Shown here: piece after piece, positions 7,728-15,409 of the stretch
Layout: the number at the start of each line of letters is the position of its first letter
How positions within the stretch are numbered: position 1 is the first letter of the stretch
NCBI RefSeq assembly: GCF_018070045.1
Contig: NZ_JAGPYK010000024.1
Span: 1-64,000, forward strand
Direction of reading: 5' to 3'
Source: Micromonospora sp. U21
GTDB lineage: Bacteria; Actinomycetota; Actinomycetes; Mycobacteriales; Micromonosporaceae
Length of the DNA stretch: 64,000 nucleotides
Translations under genes and position numbers: made by a program
The notes under the pieces: model-generated
What the model saw: only the letters and a program-made list of their open reading frames with translations
The model's database searches: none
What the model was told of the DNA's origin: nothing

Positions 7728-9112
7728 GAAGGATACTGCGGCAAGACCAGCTCGTCCGTCCGGCCGATGTCGGCGAGCTCGACCGCGTCACCGAAACGGC
7801 CCAGCGCCACCAACGCGGCGCCGGTCGCGCCGATCTCCGGGTTGCGTTGGTGCGACACCGGTCGCGGCGCGAGCGTGGAGGCGAACGCCTGCCGCCACCA
7901 CACCGAGGCGGCCACCGCGCCGCCGCCCAGCACCACCTCGACCGATTTGTCGACGGTGGACTCCAGCACCGTCAGGTCCTCGACGACCAGCTCACACAGC
8001 CCCTGCATCAGCCCGGCCAGGATGTCCACCGCCGTGGTGCCGAAGCTGAGCCCGCGCACCTCGCCGGTGCCCGCCGGAGCCAGCCCCGGCGCCCGGTCGC
8101 CGCCGAAGCGGGGGTCCGTAGGCCGCCCACCGCCCGCCGGCACCAGCGCCAGCGCAGCGTCCAGCTCGGAGCCCCGGGGCAGCCGCAGCTCCCGGTCGGC
8201 CCAGGCGAACAGGCTGCCGCCACTGGAGTACGCCGCCCCGGTCACCACGTGGTCGTGGTCGACCCGGTAGCGCCACAACTGTTCGGGCAGCCGGGGCAGG
8301 GGCCCGCCGGCCGGGACGCGCTGCATCAGCCGTACGGCGGCGGAGGTGCCGACGGTGACCGCGGCGCGGCTCGGATCGACGCAGCCCGAGCCGACGTTCG
8401 AGGCCGCGCCATCGCCCACCGGCGGCGACCACCGAGCCTCGGCCAGCTGCGGCCAGCGGCGAGCCCGGTCGGGCCGTAGCCGGCCGTGCCACTCCAGCTC
8501 GCCCAGGGGCGGCAGCTCCTGCGGTCGCGTACCGGCCAGCGCCAGCGCCTCCTCGTCCCAGCGCAGGCTGCCCAGGTCCAGCAGGCCGGTGCCGGAGGCC
8601 TGGGAGACCGACATGGGCGCGGCCTCGAGCAGCTCGCCCAGCACGTACTCGGTCAGGCCGACGAACCGGGTGATCGGGTTGCCGGACATCTCGCGCAGCC
8701 AGGGCAGCCGCACCGACCAGTAGGAGCGGTGCCACCAGCAGCCGGTGCGCTGGTGGAAGTCGTCCGGGTCGGCCGGCCCGGGTGCCCCGTCGAGCGGCGC
8801 CGGCCGGGTGTCCAGCCAGGTGATCACCGGGCCCATCGGGGTGCCGTCCCGGTCGAGCGGAAGCACCGAGTGCCACTGCGCGGAGACGGCCACCAGCTCG
8901 ACCTCGCGCAGGTGCCCGCCCTCGGCCAGCTCGTCCAGGCACTCGATCAGGCAGGCGAGGTAGTCGGGACCGGAGAGGGTGCCGGTGCCGTCGTCGCCGA
9001 GGGCGAGGTTGACCTTCCGCCGGGCCAGGGCGCCGGGCAGCGGTTGGGTGTCCGCGTCCAGCACCAGCCCACGTACCGAGGAGGTGCCCAGGTCGAGCGC
9101 GAGAATGTTCAT
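7709..9112 (-). CDS. FGGY-family carbohydrate kinase
   Basis: A 467-residue sugar kinase of the FGGY family (gluconate/xylulose/glycerol kinase group). The N-terminal phosphate-binding loop is Asp-Leu-Gly-Thr-Ser-Ser-Val-Arg-Gly; the second half has Thr-Val-Gly-Thr-Ser-Ala, and Val-Leu-Gly-Gly-Gly-Ala precedes the C-terminal helices. Cys-Trp-Trp-His and Ser-Val-Arg-Leu-Pro-Trp-Leu suggest the gluconokinase-like branch, but the substrate is not certain. It would phosphorylate a free sugar or sugar acid with ATP in the cytoplasm. The last six or so codons (after Leu-Pro-Gln-Tyr-Pro) are read from the right end of the IS605-type element, so the natural C-terminus has been replaced. Only a few residues differ, so activity may survive. 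Confidence 0.85.
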   Translation of the reverse strand: MNILALDLGTSSVRGLVLDADTQPLPGALARRKVNLALGDDGTGTLSGPDYLACLIECLDELAEGGHLREVELVAVSAQWHSVLPLDRDGTPMGPVITWLDTRPAPLDGAPGPADPDDFHQRTGCWWHRSYWSVRLPWLREMSGNPITRFVGLTEYVLGELLEAAPMSVSQASGTGLLDLGSLRWDEEALALAGTRPQELPPLGELEWHGRLRPDRARRWPQLAEARWSPPVGDGAASNVGSGCVDPSRAAVTVGTSAAVRLMQRVPAGGPLPRLPEQLWRYRVDHDHVVTGAAYSSGGSLFAWADRELRLPRGSELDAALALVPAGGGRPTDPRFGGDRAPGLAPAGTGEVRGLSFGTTAVDILAGLMQGLCELVVEDLTVLESTVDKSVEVVLGGGAVAASVWWRQAFASTLAPRPVSHQRNPEIGATGAALVALGRFGDAVELADIGRTDELVLPQYPSSTTRR

Positions 9113-9222
9113 CGCCGGTCAAGTTACCCGGTACCGGGCGTGCCGGAACGCTGGTCGGGCCGGGCGCACCGGTACGCCCGATCGGCTACCCGGGCGGCCG
9201 GTGGACGCGTAGGGTGGATCGC

Positions 9223-9282
9223 ATGCTCGCGCATCTGACCTGCTGGTGGCCCGCCGACCCGGCGGCCACCTACCGCGCGTAG
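9223..9282 (+). CDS. trpL: trp leader peptide
   Basis: A 19-codon reading frame, starting Met-Leu-Ala-His and carrying adjacent Trp8-Trp9, ends in TAG 93 bp before the anthranilate-synthase gene. Its start, the tandem Trp codons and the Pro-Ala-Asp-Pro-Ala-Ala tail resemble leader peptides of actinobacterial trpE genes (Met-Phe-Ala-His...Trp-Trp-Trp). Ribosome stalling at the Trp codons when charged tRNA-Trp is scarce would allow read-through into the synthase gene. Confidence 0.85.
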   Translation: MLAHLTCWWPADPAATYRA

Positions 9283-9351
9283 CTCCATCCACGCGGCCGC
9301 CATCGAGGCGGCCGCCGGATCTCCCGGCCCCGATGGCCGCCCCTCCGGCGG
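9283..9351 (+). promoter_or_regulatory. Transcription attenuator (mutually exclusive hairpins)
   Basis: GCGGCCGC at 9293-9300 pairs with GCGGCCGC at 9308-9315. CCGCCGGA at 9312-9319 pairs with TCCGGCGG at 9344-9351. The two stems share four bases, so both cannot form together, as expected for an attenuator downstream of a leader peptide. No U-tract was seen, which is common in actinobacteria. Confidence 0.65.
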
Positions 9352-9374
9352 CGCCCGGCCCGACGGAGAATCCG

Positions 9375-11297
9375 ATGACCCACCTGACCGACCTGCTCGC
9401 CGCCGTCGCCCGCGGCGTCGATCCGGGCCCCTTCGCGCTGCTGCGCCGCGACGGCGCCGACGACCTGGAGCTGTTCACCGGCCCGGTCGACGCCGTGGAC
9501 CGCCTGGCGGACATCCCGCTGCCGCCGGGTCCGCCCGGGGCGCGGACGCTGGCCGTCGTGCCCTACCGGCAGATCACCGAACGCGGCTTCGCCTGCGTCG
9601 ACGACGGCGCCCCGCTGGAGTGCCTCCAGGTCCGCGAGCACCACCGGATCGCCCTGGCCGACGCGCTGGCCGCGCTGCCCGACGAGCCGGTACGCGCCGA
9701 CGACGCCGCGTTCGACGTCACCGACGAGGAGTACGCGGGGATCGTGCAGCGGGTGCTCGCGGAGGAGATCGGTCGCGGCGAGGGCGCCAACTTCGTCATC
9801 CACCGCACCCTGCACGCCACCGTGCAGGGCCCGCCGCTGGTGGCGGCGCTGGCCGCGCTGCGCCGACTGCTGGTTGCCGAGCGCGGCGCCTACTGGACGT
9901 TCGTGGTGCACACCGGCACCCGGACCCTGGTCGGCGCCAGCCCGGAGCGGCACGTCAGCGTCGACGACGGGCTGGTGATGATGAACCCGATCAGCGGCAC
10001 CTTCCGGCCCGTCGGCGGCGCGCCGGACCGGGCGGCGCTGCTGCGCTTCCTCGCCGACCCCAAGGAGGTCGAGGAGCTGTACATGGTGCTCGACGAGGAG
10101 CTGAAGATGATGGCGACCGTCGCCGAGCACGGCGGCCAGGTGATCGGCCCGTACCTCAAGGAGATGTCGCACCTGGCGCACACCGAGTACCTGCTCGCCG
10201 GCCGGGGCACCCGCGACGTGCGGGAGGTGCTGCGCGAGACGATGTTCGCCCCCACCGTGACCGGCAGCCCGATGGAGAACGCGTGCCGGGTGATCGCCCG
10301 ACACGAGCGCGTCGGCCGGGGCTACTACGCGGGCGTGCTGGCCCTGCTCGGCCACGACGACGCGGGTCGGCAGACGCTGGACGCGCCGATCCTGATCCGT
10401 ACCGCCGAGATCTCCCCCACCGGGCGGCTGCGGGTGCCGGTGGGCGCCACCCTGGTCCGGCATTCCACGGCGGCCGGCGAGGTGGCCGAGACGCACGCCA
10501 AGGCGGCCGGGGTGCTGGCCGCGCTCGGTCTCGGCCCGGCGGCGCCCGGGGGCGGCCGCGGGTCGGTCGCGCGGCTGGCCGACGATCCGGCGGTACGCGA
10601 CGCGCTGGCCGCGCGCAACGCCCCGCTGGCACGGTTCTGGCTGGACCAGCGGGCGCCGGACGCGCCGGGGCTGCCCGGGCTGGTCGGCCGCCGGGCGCTG
10701 ATCGTGGACGCCGAGGACACCTTCACCGGGATGCTGGCCCACCAGCTGGGCGCGTTGGGTCTGGCGGTCACGCTACGGCCGTGGCACGCGAGCGGCCCAC
10801 TGGACTCCTACGACCTGGTGGTGGCCGGGCCCGGACCGGGCGACCCGCGCAGCCCGGACGAGCCGAAGGTGGTGGCGCTGCGGGGGCTGCTGACCGGGCT
10901 GCTGGCGAGCGGCCGGCCGACCCTCGCGGTGTGCCTCGGCCATCAGGTGCTGGCCGGGCTGCTGGGGCTGCCGCTGCACCGTCGGGATGCGCCCTATCAG
11001 GGGTTGCAACGCGAGGTGCCGCTGTTCGGGCGCGCCCGCCGCGTGGGCTTCTACTCCACGTTCACCGTCCGCGCCGGGGCGGACCGGCTGGACACCGCGT
11101 ACGGGCCGGTGGAGCTGGCCCGGGACGCGAGCGACGGCGCCGTGCACGCCCTACGCGGACGCGGCTTCGCCGGGGTGCAGTTCCACCCGGAGTCGGTTCT
11201 CAGCCCGGACGGGGTCGCCGTGCTGACCGAGCTGCTGGGCGACCTGCTGCCGGCACCCCACCCGGACGAGATGTCCGCGGCGGGTGGGCGGGCATAG
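9375..11297 (+). CDS. Fused anthranilate/ADIC synthase (PhzE/TrpEG type)
   Basis: A 640-residue fusion of a chorismate-binding domain (about 1-400) and a class-I glutamine amidotransferase (about 445-630). The synthase half shows Gly-Ala-Ser-Pro-Glu-Arg, Asn-Pro-Ile-Ser-Gly-Thr-Phe-Arg and Glu-Thr-Met-Phe-Ala-Pro-Thr-Val-Thr-Gly-Ser-Pro, strongly PhzE-like. The amidotransferase triad is Cys520 (Cys-Leu-Gly-His), His604 and Glu606 (Phe-His-Pro-Glu-Ser). It converts chorismate and glutamine to 2-amino-2-deoxyisochorismate or anthranilate. No other phenazine or trp genes are nearby. The Trp-codon leader upstream argues for a role in tryptophan (anthranilate) supply rather than phenazine. The start ATG follows ACGGAGAA. 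A trp attenuator before a fused synthase has been described in Streptomyces venezuelae. Confidence 0.9.
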   Translation: MTHLTDLLAAVARGVDPGPFALLRRDGADDLELFTGPVDAVDRLADIPLPPGPPGARTLAVVPYRQITERGFACVDDGAPLECLQVREHHRIALADALAALPDEPVRADDAAFDVTDEEYAGIVQRVLAEEIGRGEGANFVIHRTLHATVQGPPLVAALAALRRLLVAERGAYWTFVVHTGTRTLVGASPERHVSVDDGLVMMNPISGTFRPVGGAPDRAALLRFLADPKEVEELYMVLDEELKMMATVAEHGGQVIGPYLKEMSHLAHTEYLLAGRGTRDVREVLRETMFAPTVTGSPMENACRVIARHERVGRGYYAGVLALLGHDDAGRQTLDAPILIRTAEISPTGRLRVPVGATLVRHSTAAGEVAETHAKAAGVLAALGLGPAAPGGGRGSVARLADDPAVRDALAARNAPLARFWLDQRAPDAPGLPGLVGRRALIVDAEDTFTGMLAHQLGALGLAVTLRPWHASGPLDSYDLVVAGPGPGDPRSPDEPKVVALRGLLTGLLASGRPTLAVCLGHQVLAGLLGLPLHRRDAPYQGLQREVPLFGRARRVGFYSTFTVRAGADRLDTAYGPVELARDASDGAVHALRGRGFAGVQFHPESVLSPDGVAVLTELLGDLLPAPHPDEMSAAGGRA

Positions 11298-11380
11298 TCA
11301 CCCCCGCACGGGGGTACGGCTGAATCGACCGGCGGCGCGGACGGGCCGAGAGCCCCCGCCCGCGTCGCCGGTCCCCGCTG

Positions 11381-11431
11381 CGGTCAGCCGGTCCTAGCCT
11401 CGGTCAGCCGGTCCTCGCCTCGGTCAGCCGG
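11381..11431. repeat. 20-bp tandem repeat, 2.5 copies
   Basis: The unit CGGTCAGCCGGTCCTMGCCT occurs at 11381-11400 and 11401-11420, with a partial third copy at 11421-11431. The third copy contains the stop codon of wrbA. There is one substitution between the two full copies. Confidence 0.85.
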
Positions 11432-12041
11432 CAAGGCCCTTCTTCAGCGCGGTGCCGATCTGCACCGCCCGGCGGGCGGTGAGCGCTGCGGCGCCGAGCG
11501 CCACGCTGTCCGGGGCGATCTCCCCGTTGTTGCTGGTGTGCGACGCGCCGTACGGGTTACCGGCGATGAACTGACTCGTGTCGGTGTAGCCGGGGGTGAC
11601 CACGATGCCACCCCAGTGGTAGAAGACGTTGAACAGCGCGGTCAGCGTGGTCTCTTGACCGCCGTGCGCCGTCCCCGACGTGGTGAAGCCGGAGTAGACC
11701 TTGTTGGCAAGACCGCCCTGCGACCAGAGCGGACCGGTGGTGTCGATGAACTGCTTCAGCTGGGCGGCGATCAGGCCGTACCGCGTGGGACTGCCGAAGA
11801 TCGCCACGTCGGCCCAGGCCAGGTCGTCGACCATCGCCTCGGGCACGTCCTGGGTCTCCAGTTGGTGCGCATGCCATCCGGAGTTGGAGCGGATCGCCTC
11901 GTCCGGCGCCAGCTCGCGCACCTTGCGCAGGCGGACATCGGCGCCGGCATCCCCGGCGGCCTCGCACACGGCCTGCGCCATCTGGTACGTGGTGCCGGTG
12001 GCGCTGTAGTAGATCACCGCTACCTTGGTCTGGGCAGCCAT
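11424..12041 (-). CDS. wrbA: NAD(P)H:quinone oxidoreductase WrbA
   Basis: Flavodoxin-like FMN protein of 205 residues, usual WrbA length. It reduces quinones by two electrons using NAD(P)H, in the cytosol, limiting semiquinone stress. FMN-phosphate loop: Ser-Ala-Thr-Gly-Thr-Thr-Tyr near 13-19. Further signatures are Gly-Ser-Pro-Thr-Arg-Tyr-Gly and Phe-Thr-Thr-Ser-Gly-Thr-Ala-His-Gly-Gly-Gln-Glu-Thr-Thr, both diagnostic of WrbA. ATG preceded by AGAAGGGGAA. It is monocistronic, convergent with the synthase gene. Its 3' end lies in a tandem repeat. Confidence 0.94.
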   Translation of the reverse strand: MAAQTKVAVIYYSATGTTYQMAQAVCEAAGDAGADVRLRKVRELAPDEAIRSNSGWHAHQLETQDVPEAMVDDLAWADVAIFGSPTRYGLIAAQLKQFIDTTGPLWSQGGLANKVYSGFTTSGTAHGGQETTLTALFNVFYHWGGIVVTPGYTDTSQFIAGNPYGASHTSNNGEIAPDSVALGAAALTARRAVQIGTALKKGLAG

Positions 12042-12177
12042 CAGATGTTCCCCTTCTGTCTGAGTCAGCTCCGGCGACTACCCGTTGCTTGCGCCGTCAA
12101 ACGGCATCCGGCGCACGCTGCCCCGCCGACCCGTCAACGGCCCGCCGTCAGGGGCCGGTCGGCCGGTCACGCCCCGC

Positions 12178-12546
12178 TCAGCGGACCAGGGCCGCCATGA
12201 GCCGCTCCAGCTCCGCCGCCGGGTCGGCGGTGAGCCCGGTGTGCACCGGCCCGGTCTGGATCATCGTGCTGCGCGGCGCGGCCAGCCAGTGGAACCGCTC
12301 GCCGAGCCGCATCCGGGTGGCCGGCCCGTCACCGGCGCAGGTCCGGTCCCAGGAGCCCAGCACCTCCGCCACCGCCGGAAGGTCGAGATCGGGTGCCAGC
12401 GCGCGGACCCGGTCGGCGTCCAGGTGCGTCCGCGCGGCCAGGAAGTCGCACTGCTGGCAGTAGAGCAGCACCCCGACGTTGATCTGCTCGCCGCGCTCGA
12501 TGCGGGGCACCAGCCGGATGACGGCGTACTCGAATGGTTGCCTCAT
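12178..12546 (-). CDS. DUF3037 protein
   Basis: A 122-residue protein beginning Met-Arg-Gln-Pro-Phe-Glu-Tyr-Ala-Val-Ile-Arg-Leu-Val-Pro-Arg-Ile-Glu-Arg-Gly-Glu, with the conserved Asn-Val-Gly-Val-Leu-Leu-Tyr and Cys-Gln-Gln-Cys that mark the DUF3037 family. The biochemical role is unknown. The ATG overlaps the stop of the HipA-like gene (ATGA), so the two are translationally coupled; this pairing recurs in actinobacteria to my knowledge. The two cysteines might bind metal, but only one pair is visible. No signal or membrane segment. Confidence 0.85.
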   Translation of the reverse strand: MRQPFEYAVIRLVPRIERGEQINVGVLLYCQQCDFLAARTHLDADRVRALAPDLDLPAVAEVLGSWDRTCAGDGPATRMRLGERFHWLAAPRSTMIQTGPVHTGLTADPAAELERLMAALVR

Positions 12547-13310
12547 GCCGCGCCCCCCTGCGGCAGCCAGTCGGCGGTGCGGGCGACCCGGGCGGACAGG
12601 TGGGCCAGGTACGCCTCCCGCGCCGCGTCGGCCGAGTCGAAGTCGGCGGCGGTCAGCCACTCGTCCGGCACCAGCGCCAGCACCTCGGTGAGCACCTCCG
12701 GGGTGACCCGTGGCGCCAGCTCGGCGTCGGCCTCGGCCAGTCGGGAGGCGTACGGCGCGAGCACGTGGTCCTCGGCCCGGTAGGCCCGGTGCACGGCGGC
12801 GGCGGCGCGCGGCCAGTTGTGGTGGAAGTACAGGGAGGCGCCGTGGTCGATCAGCCACAGCTCCCGGTGCCAGACCAGCAGGTTCGGGTTGCGCCAGCTC
12901 CGGTCGACGTTCTCCACGTACGCGTCGAACCAGAGCACCCGGGAGGCCAGCATCGGGTCGACGGGGTGCGCGACCGGTTCGAAGCCCAGCGCACCCGGCA
13001 GGAAGTCCATGCCCAGGTTGGCGCCGCCGCTGTTGCGCAACAGCTCCTGCACCTCCTGGTCGGGCTCGGCCCGCCCGATCACCGGGTCGATGTCGAGCAC
13101 CACCAGCGGCGGCACCCGCAGCTCCAGCCGGCGGGCCAGCTCACCGCAGATCACCTCGGCGACCAGCGCCTTGGGCCCCTGCCCGGCGCCTCGGAACTTC
13201 GCCACGTACGTGCCGAGGTCGTCGGCCTCCACCACACCGGGCAGCGAGCCACCCTCGCGGAGCGGGGTGACGTAGCGGATCGCGGTGACCTGGCGGAGCA
13301 CGTCGCCCAC
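12543..13310 (-). CDS. HipA-like kinase domain protein
   Basis: A 255-residue protein with a HipA-like kinase fold: Tyr-Val-Ala-Lys-Phe-Arg-Gly (probable ATP-lysine), Glu-Val-Ile-Cys-Gly-Glu-Leu-Ala, Trp-Phe-Asp-Ala-Tyr-Val-Glu-Asn-Val-Asp-Arg-Ser-Trp-Arg-Asn-Pro-Asn (catalytic-loop-like, Asp...Asn) and Leu-Ile-Asp-His-Gly-Ala (metal-binding Asp). It is shorter than classical HipA (about 440), lacking the N-terminal subdomain, and no HipB-like antitoxin is adjacent. Start GTG at 13310; upstream ORF extension lacks a ribosome site. It forms a coupled pair with the DUF3037 gene. Likely a protein or nucleotide kinase; target unknown. Confidence 0.8.
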   Translation of the reverse strand: MGDVLRQVTAIRYVTPLREGGSLPGVVEADDLGTYVAKFRGAGQGPKALVAEVICGELARRLELRVPPLVVLDIDPVIGRAEPDQEVQELLRNSGGANLGMDFLPGALGFEPVAHPVDPMLASRVLWFDAYVENVDRSWRNPNLLVWHRELWLIDHGASLYFHHNWPRAAAAVHRAYRAEDHVLAPYASRLAEADAELAPRVTPEVLTEVLALVPDEWLTAADFDSADAAREAYLAHLSARVARTADWLPQGGAA

Positions 13311-13485
13311 CCTACTGTGATCTCTGGCCGCGCCTGCACGACGTGTCGCGCGAGCGCGTGGGTGCAGACCAGTCCACCACCACACGCCGCAGGATGCACG
13401 CTGCGTAACCGGCTATTTCGTTGCGACTGAGGACGACGTGCAACTATCCGTCATGTCTGGACGGGCCGCCGATCCATCAATCGCA

Positions 13486-13613
13486 TCCTTTGCTCTGCTT
13501 ACTCGGACGCAACGCCGCGCCTGAGCAGGGATTACGTCGCAGCGTTCGCGCGGGTTCGCTCGGCAGGGCCGAACCCCGAGTAACTGTTGCGCCCGCGTAA
13601 GCAGTGCAAAGGA
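13486..13613. repeat. Long palindromic repeat, family A copy 1
   Basis: Left arm 13486-13513 (starts TCCTTTGCTCTGCTTACTCG) matches the complement of the right arm 13586-13613 at about 25 of 28 positions, with a 72-base centre. The arm core CCTTTGCTCTGCTT and GCAAC recurs in the palindrome at 38864-38954. It lies in the gap between the HipA-like gene start and the DUF4190-like gene end; I see no gene in 13311-13714. Confidence 0.8.
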
Positions 13614-13714
13614 CGATGGGGCATGGTCGGGACCGCGCCGCAGGTCACCCGACGTGATCAGCCGAGGTGTTCCCTCACCCACGCGAGGCACGTCACGCCC
13701 GGCGAGGGCGTCAG

Positions 13715-14104
13715 TCAGAGCTTGTCGCGCAGGTCGTCGACCTGCTGCTGGAGACGGTCCACGGCGCCCTCGTTGTTGAGGAAGGTGGTGATGCCCGCGG
13801 CCAGGCCCAGGCCGATCAGGACGGCCAGGATGCTCAGCACCAGTCCCCCGATCGCCACGCCCCGGCCGGTCACCCCTGGCCGACGGGCCATCTTCAGCCC
13901 GGCGATGCCGAGGATGATCCCGATGATCCCGAGCACCAGCCCGACCCAGGCCAGGATCGCGGTCAACACGCTGAACAGGCCGGCCACCCCGAAGACCAGG
14001 GCGAAGGTGGCGGCGGCGCTGGTCTTGGCGCTGGTGCCCGCCCGATGGGTCTGGGACCCGGCGGTCACGCCGGAACCCCGGGCCGGTTCGCTTGCGGCAG
14101 TCAT
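13715..14104 (-). CDS. Small DUF4190-like membrane protein
   Basis: A 129-residue protein with a short polar N-terminus (about 30 residues), two hydrophobic helices (Phe-Ala-Leu-Val-Phe-Gly-Val...Leu-Gly-Ile-Ala-Gly-Leu and Gly-Val-Ala-Ile-Gly-Gly-Leu-Val-Leu-Ser-Ile...) and the connecting Lys-Met-Ala-Arg-Arg-Pro-Gly-Val-Thr-Gly-Arg-Gly, which is the DUF4190 signature. A C-terminal coiled-coil-like tail (Val-Asp-Arg-Leu-Gln-Gln-Gln-Val-Asp-Asp-Leu-Arg) follows. Start ATG with GGAAGGGAG upstream; the longer frame has no ribosome site. Function unknown. Confidence 0.8.
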   Translation of the reverse strand: MTAASEPARGSGVTAGSQTHRAGTSAKTSAAATFALVFGVAGLFSVLTAILAWVGLVLGIIGIILGIAGLKMARRPGVTGRGVAIGGLVLSILAVLIGLGLAAGITTFLNNEGAVDRLQQQVDDLRDKL

Positions 14105-14280
14105 GACACTCCCTTCCGCACGCGCGGCGCGCGCACTTCCGGCCGGCCGCTTCCCCACTGCGCCGGCCGTTATGCGCCCGGCCGCGACCCGGCGGGCCGA
14201 GGTACGCGGGGTGTCGTGTCGACCCCGGCGTCGGTGGGTGGCTCTAGGCTGGCGGCCCGGCGACCGGAAGGAGTGCGTCC

Positions 14281-15390
14281 ATGCCCGTCGACCTCACCAG
14301 GGCCGACGCGTTGGCGCTGCGGATGACCAGCCTGCTGCTGCGCCCGCACCCGAGCGTCCAACCCGGCAGCGTCGCCGAGGTGGTCGAGTGGTTCGGCGCG
14401 ATGCAGGCCCAGGACCTGGCCAGCGGGTTGTGGTCGTTGGGCGTCCGGTTGCCCGGTTGGACTGTGGCCGACGTGCAGGCGGCGCTGGAGCGGCGCGAGG
14501 CGCTGCGCACCTGGCCGATGCGCGGCACGGTGCACCTCGTTCCGCCCGCCGACGCACGCTGGATGCTGGAGGTGACCGGCGTCCGGTCGCTGGCCGGCGC
14601 GGCGACCCGCCGGGCGCAGCTCGGGCTCACCGACGCCGACGCGGACCGGGCGGTGGAGGTGCTCGGTACGGCGCTGGCCGGCGGCGGCCGGCTCACCCGG
14701 GCGCAGTGCCTGGCCACCCTCCGCGCGGCCGGCCTGGTCACCGACAGCCAGCGCGGCTACCACCTGCTCTGGTACGCCAGTGTGCGCGGGGTGACCTGCC
14801 TGGCGCCGAACGTCGGCACCGACCAGACCTTCGCGCTGCTCGACGAGTGGGCGCCCGAGCCACGCCGGCTGGACCGGGAGGAGGCCCTCGCCCTGCTCGC
14901 CCACCGCTACGTGCGCGGGCACGGGCCGGTCACCGCCCGCGAGTTCGCCGGGTGGACAGGCCTCACCCTGACCGACGCGCGGCGCGGGCTGGCCGCCGCC
15001 GGCGAAGCGCTGACCGCGGTACGGGTCGACGGCGAGGAGATGTACGTCGGCGCGGCGGTGGCCGACGCGCCGCGTACGCCGGTCGACGACGTGCTGGTGC
15101 TGCCCGGCTTCGACGAGTACCTGCTCGGCTACCGGGATCGCGCGCTGATGCTCGATCCCGCCCACCAGGCGGCCGTGGTGCCGGGTAACAACGGCATCTT
15201 CCAGGCCACCGTGGTGCGGGCCGGCCGGGTGGTGGGCCTGTGGAAGCGGCGCATCGCCCGGGCCGTGGTCACTGTGACGATCCAGCCGCTGACGCCGCTG
15301 GATGCCGGTGAACGTGCCCGGGTGGAGCAGGCCCTGGGTCGGTACGCCGACTTCCTCGGCCTGCCACCCCGGTTCGACTGGCCGGCCTGA
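14281..15390 (+). CDS. Winged-helix protein, AlkZ/YcaQ-like DNA glycosylase family
   Basis: A 369-residue HTH_42 (winged-helix DNA-binding) family protein; family members AlkZ and YcaQ unhook interstrand crosslinks or remove bulky alkyl bases. Residues about 43-50 read Phe-Gly-Ala-Met-Gln-Ala-Gln-Asp: the Gln-x-Gln pattern matches the catalytic motif of the AlkZ-like branch rather than Gln-x-Asp of YcaQ. Other family marks are Leu-Arg-Thr-Trp-Pro-Met-Arg-Gly-Thr-Val-His-Leu-Val, Leu-Leu-Pro-Gly-Phe-Asp-Glu-Tyr-Leu-Leu-Gly-Tyr and Gly-Asn-Asn-Gly-Ile-Phe. It stands alone, divergent from the DUF4190-like gene. No biosynthetic cluster adjoins it, so a housekeeping repair role is more likely than self-resistance. 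Confidence 0.82.
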   Translation: MPVDLTRADALALRMTSLLLRPHPSVQPGSVAEVVEWFGAMQAQDLASGLWSLGVRLPGWTVADVQAALERREALRTWPMRGTVHLVPPADARWMLEVTGVRSLAGAATRRAQLGLTDADADRAVEVLGTALAGGGRLTRAQCLATLRAAGLVTDSQRGYHLLWYASVRGVTCLAPNVGTDQTFALLDEWAPEPRRLDREEALALLAHRYVRGHGPVTAREFAGWTGLTLTDARRGLAAAGEALTAVRVDGEEMYVGAAVADAPRTPVDDVLVLPGFDEYLLGYRDRALMLDPAHQAAVVPGNNGIFQATVVRAGRVVGLWKRRIARAVVTVTIQPLTPLDAGERARVEQALGRYADFLGLPPRFDWPA

Positions 15391-15409
15391 CCGGGGCTCA
15401 CCCCCAGCG

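Noticed and set aside
9375..11297. Phenazine biosynthesis locus
   Set aside because: Only a PhzE-like gene is present; no phzD, phzF, phzB or phzG nearby, and the leader peptide points to tryptophan control.
11381..11431. Possible CRISPR-like array
   Set aside because: Direct tandem repeat without spacers, and no cas genes in the window.
13413..13691. Small minus-strand reading frame in the gap around repeat family A
   Set aside because: It runs through the palindrome arms, has poor codon bias and no ribosome site.
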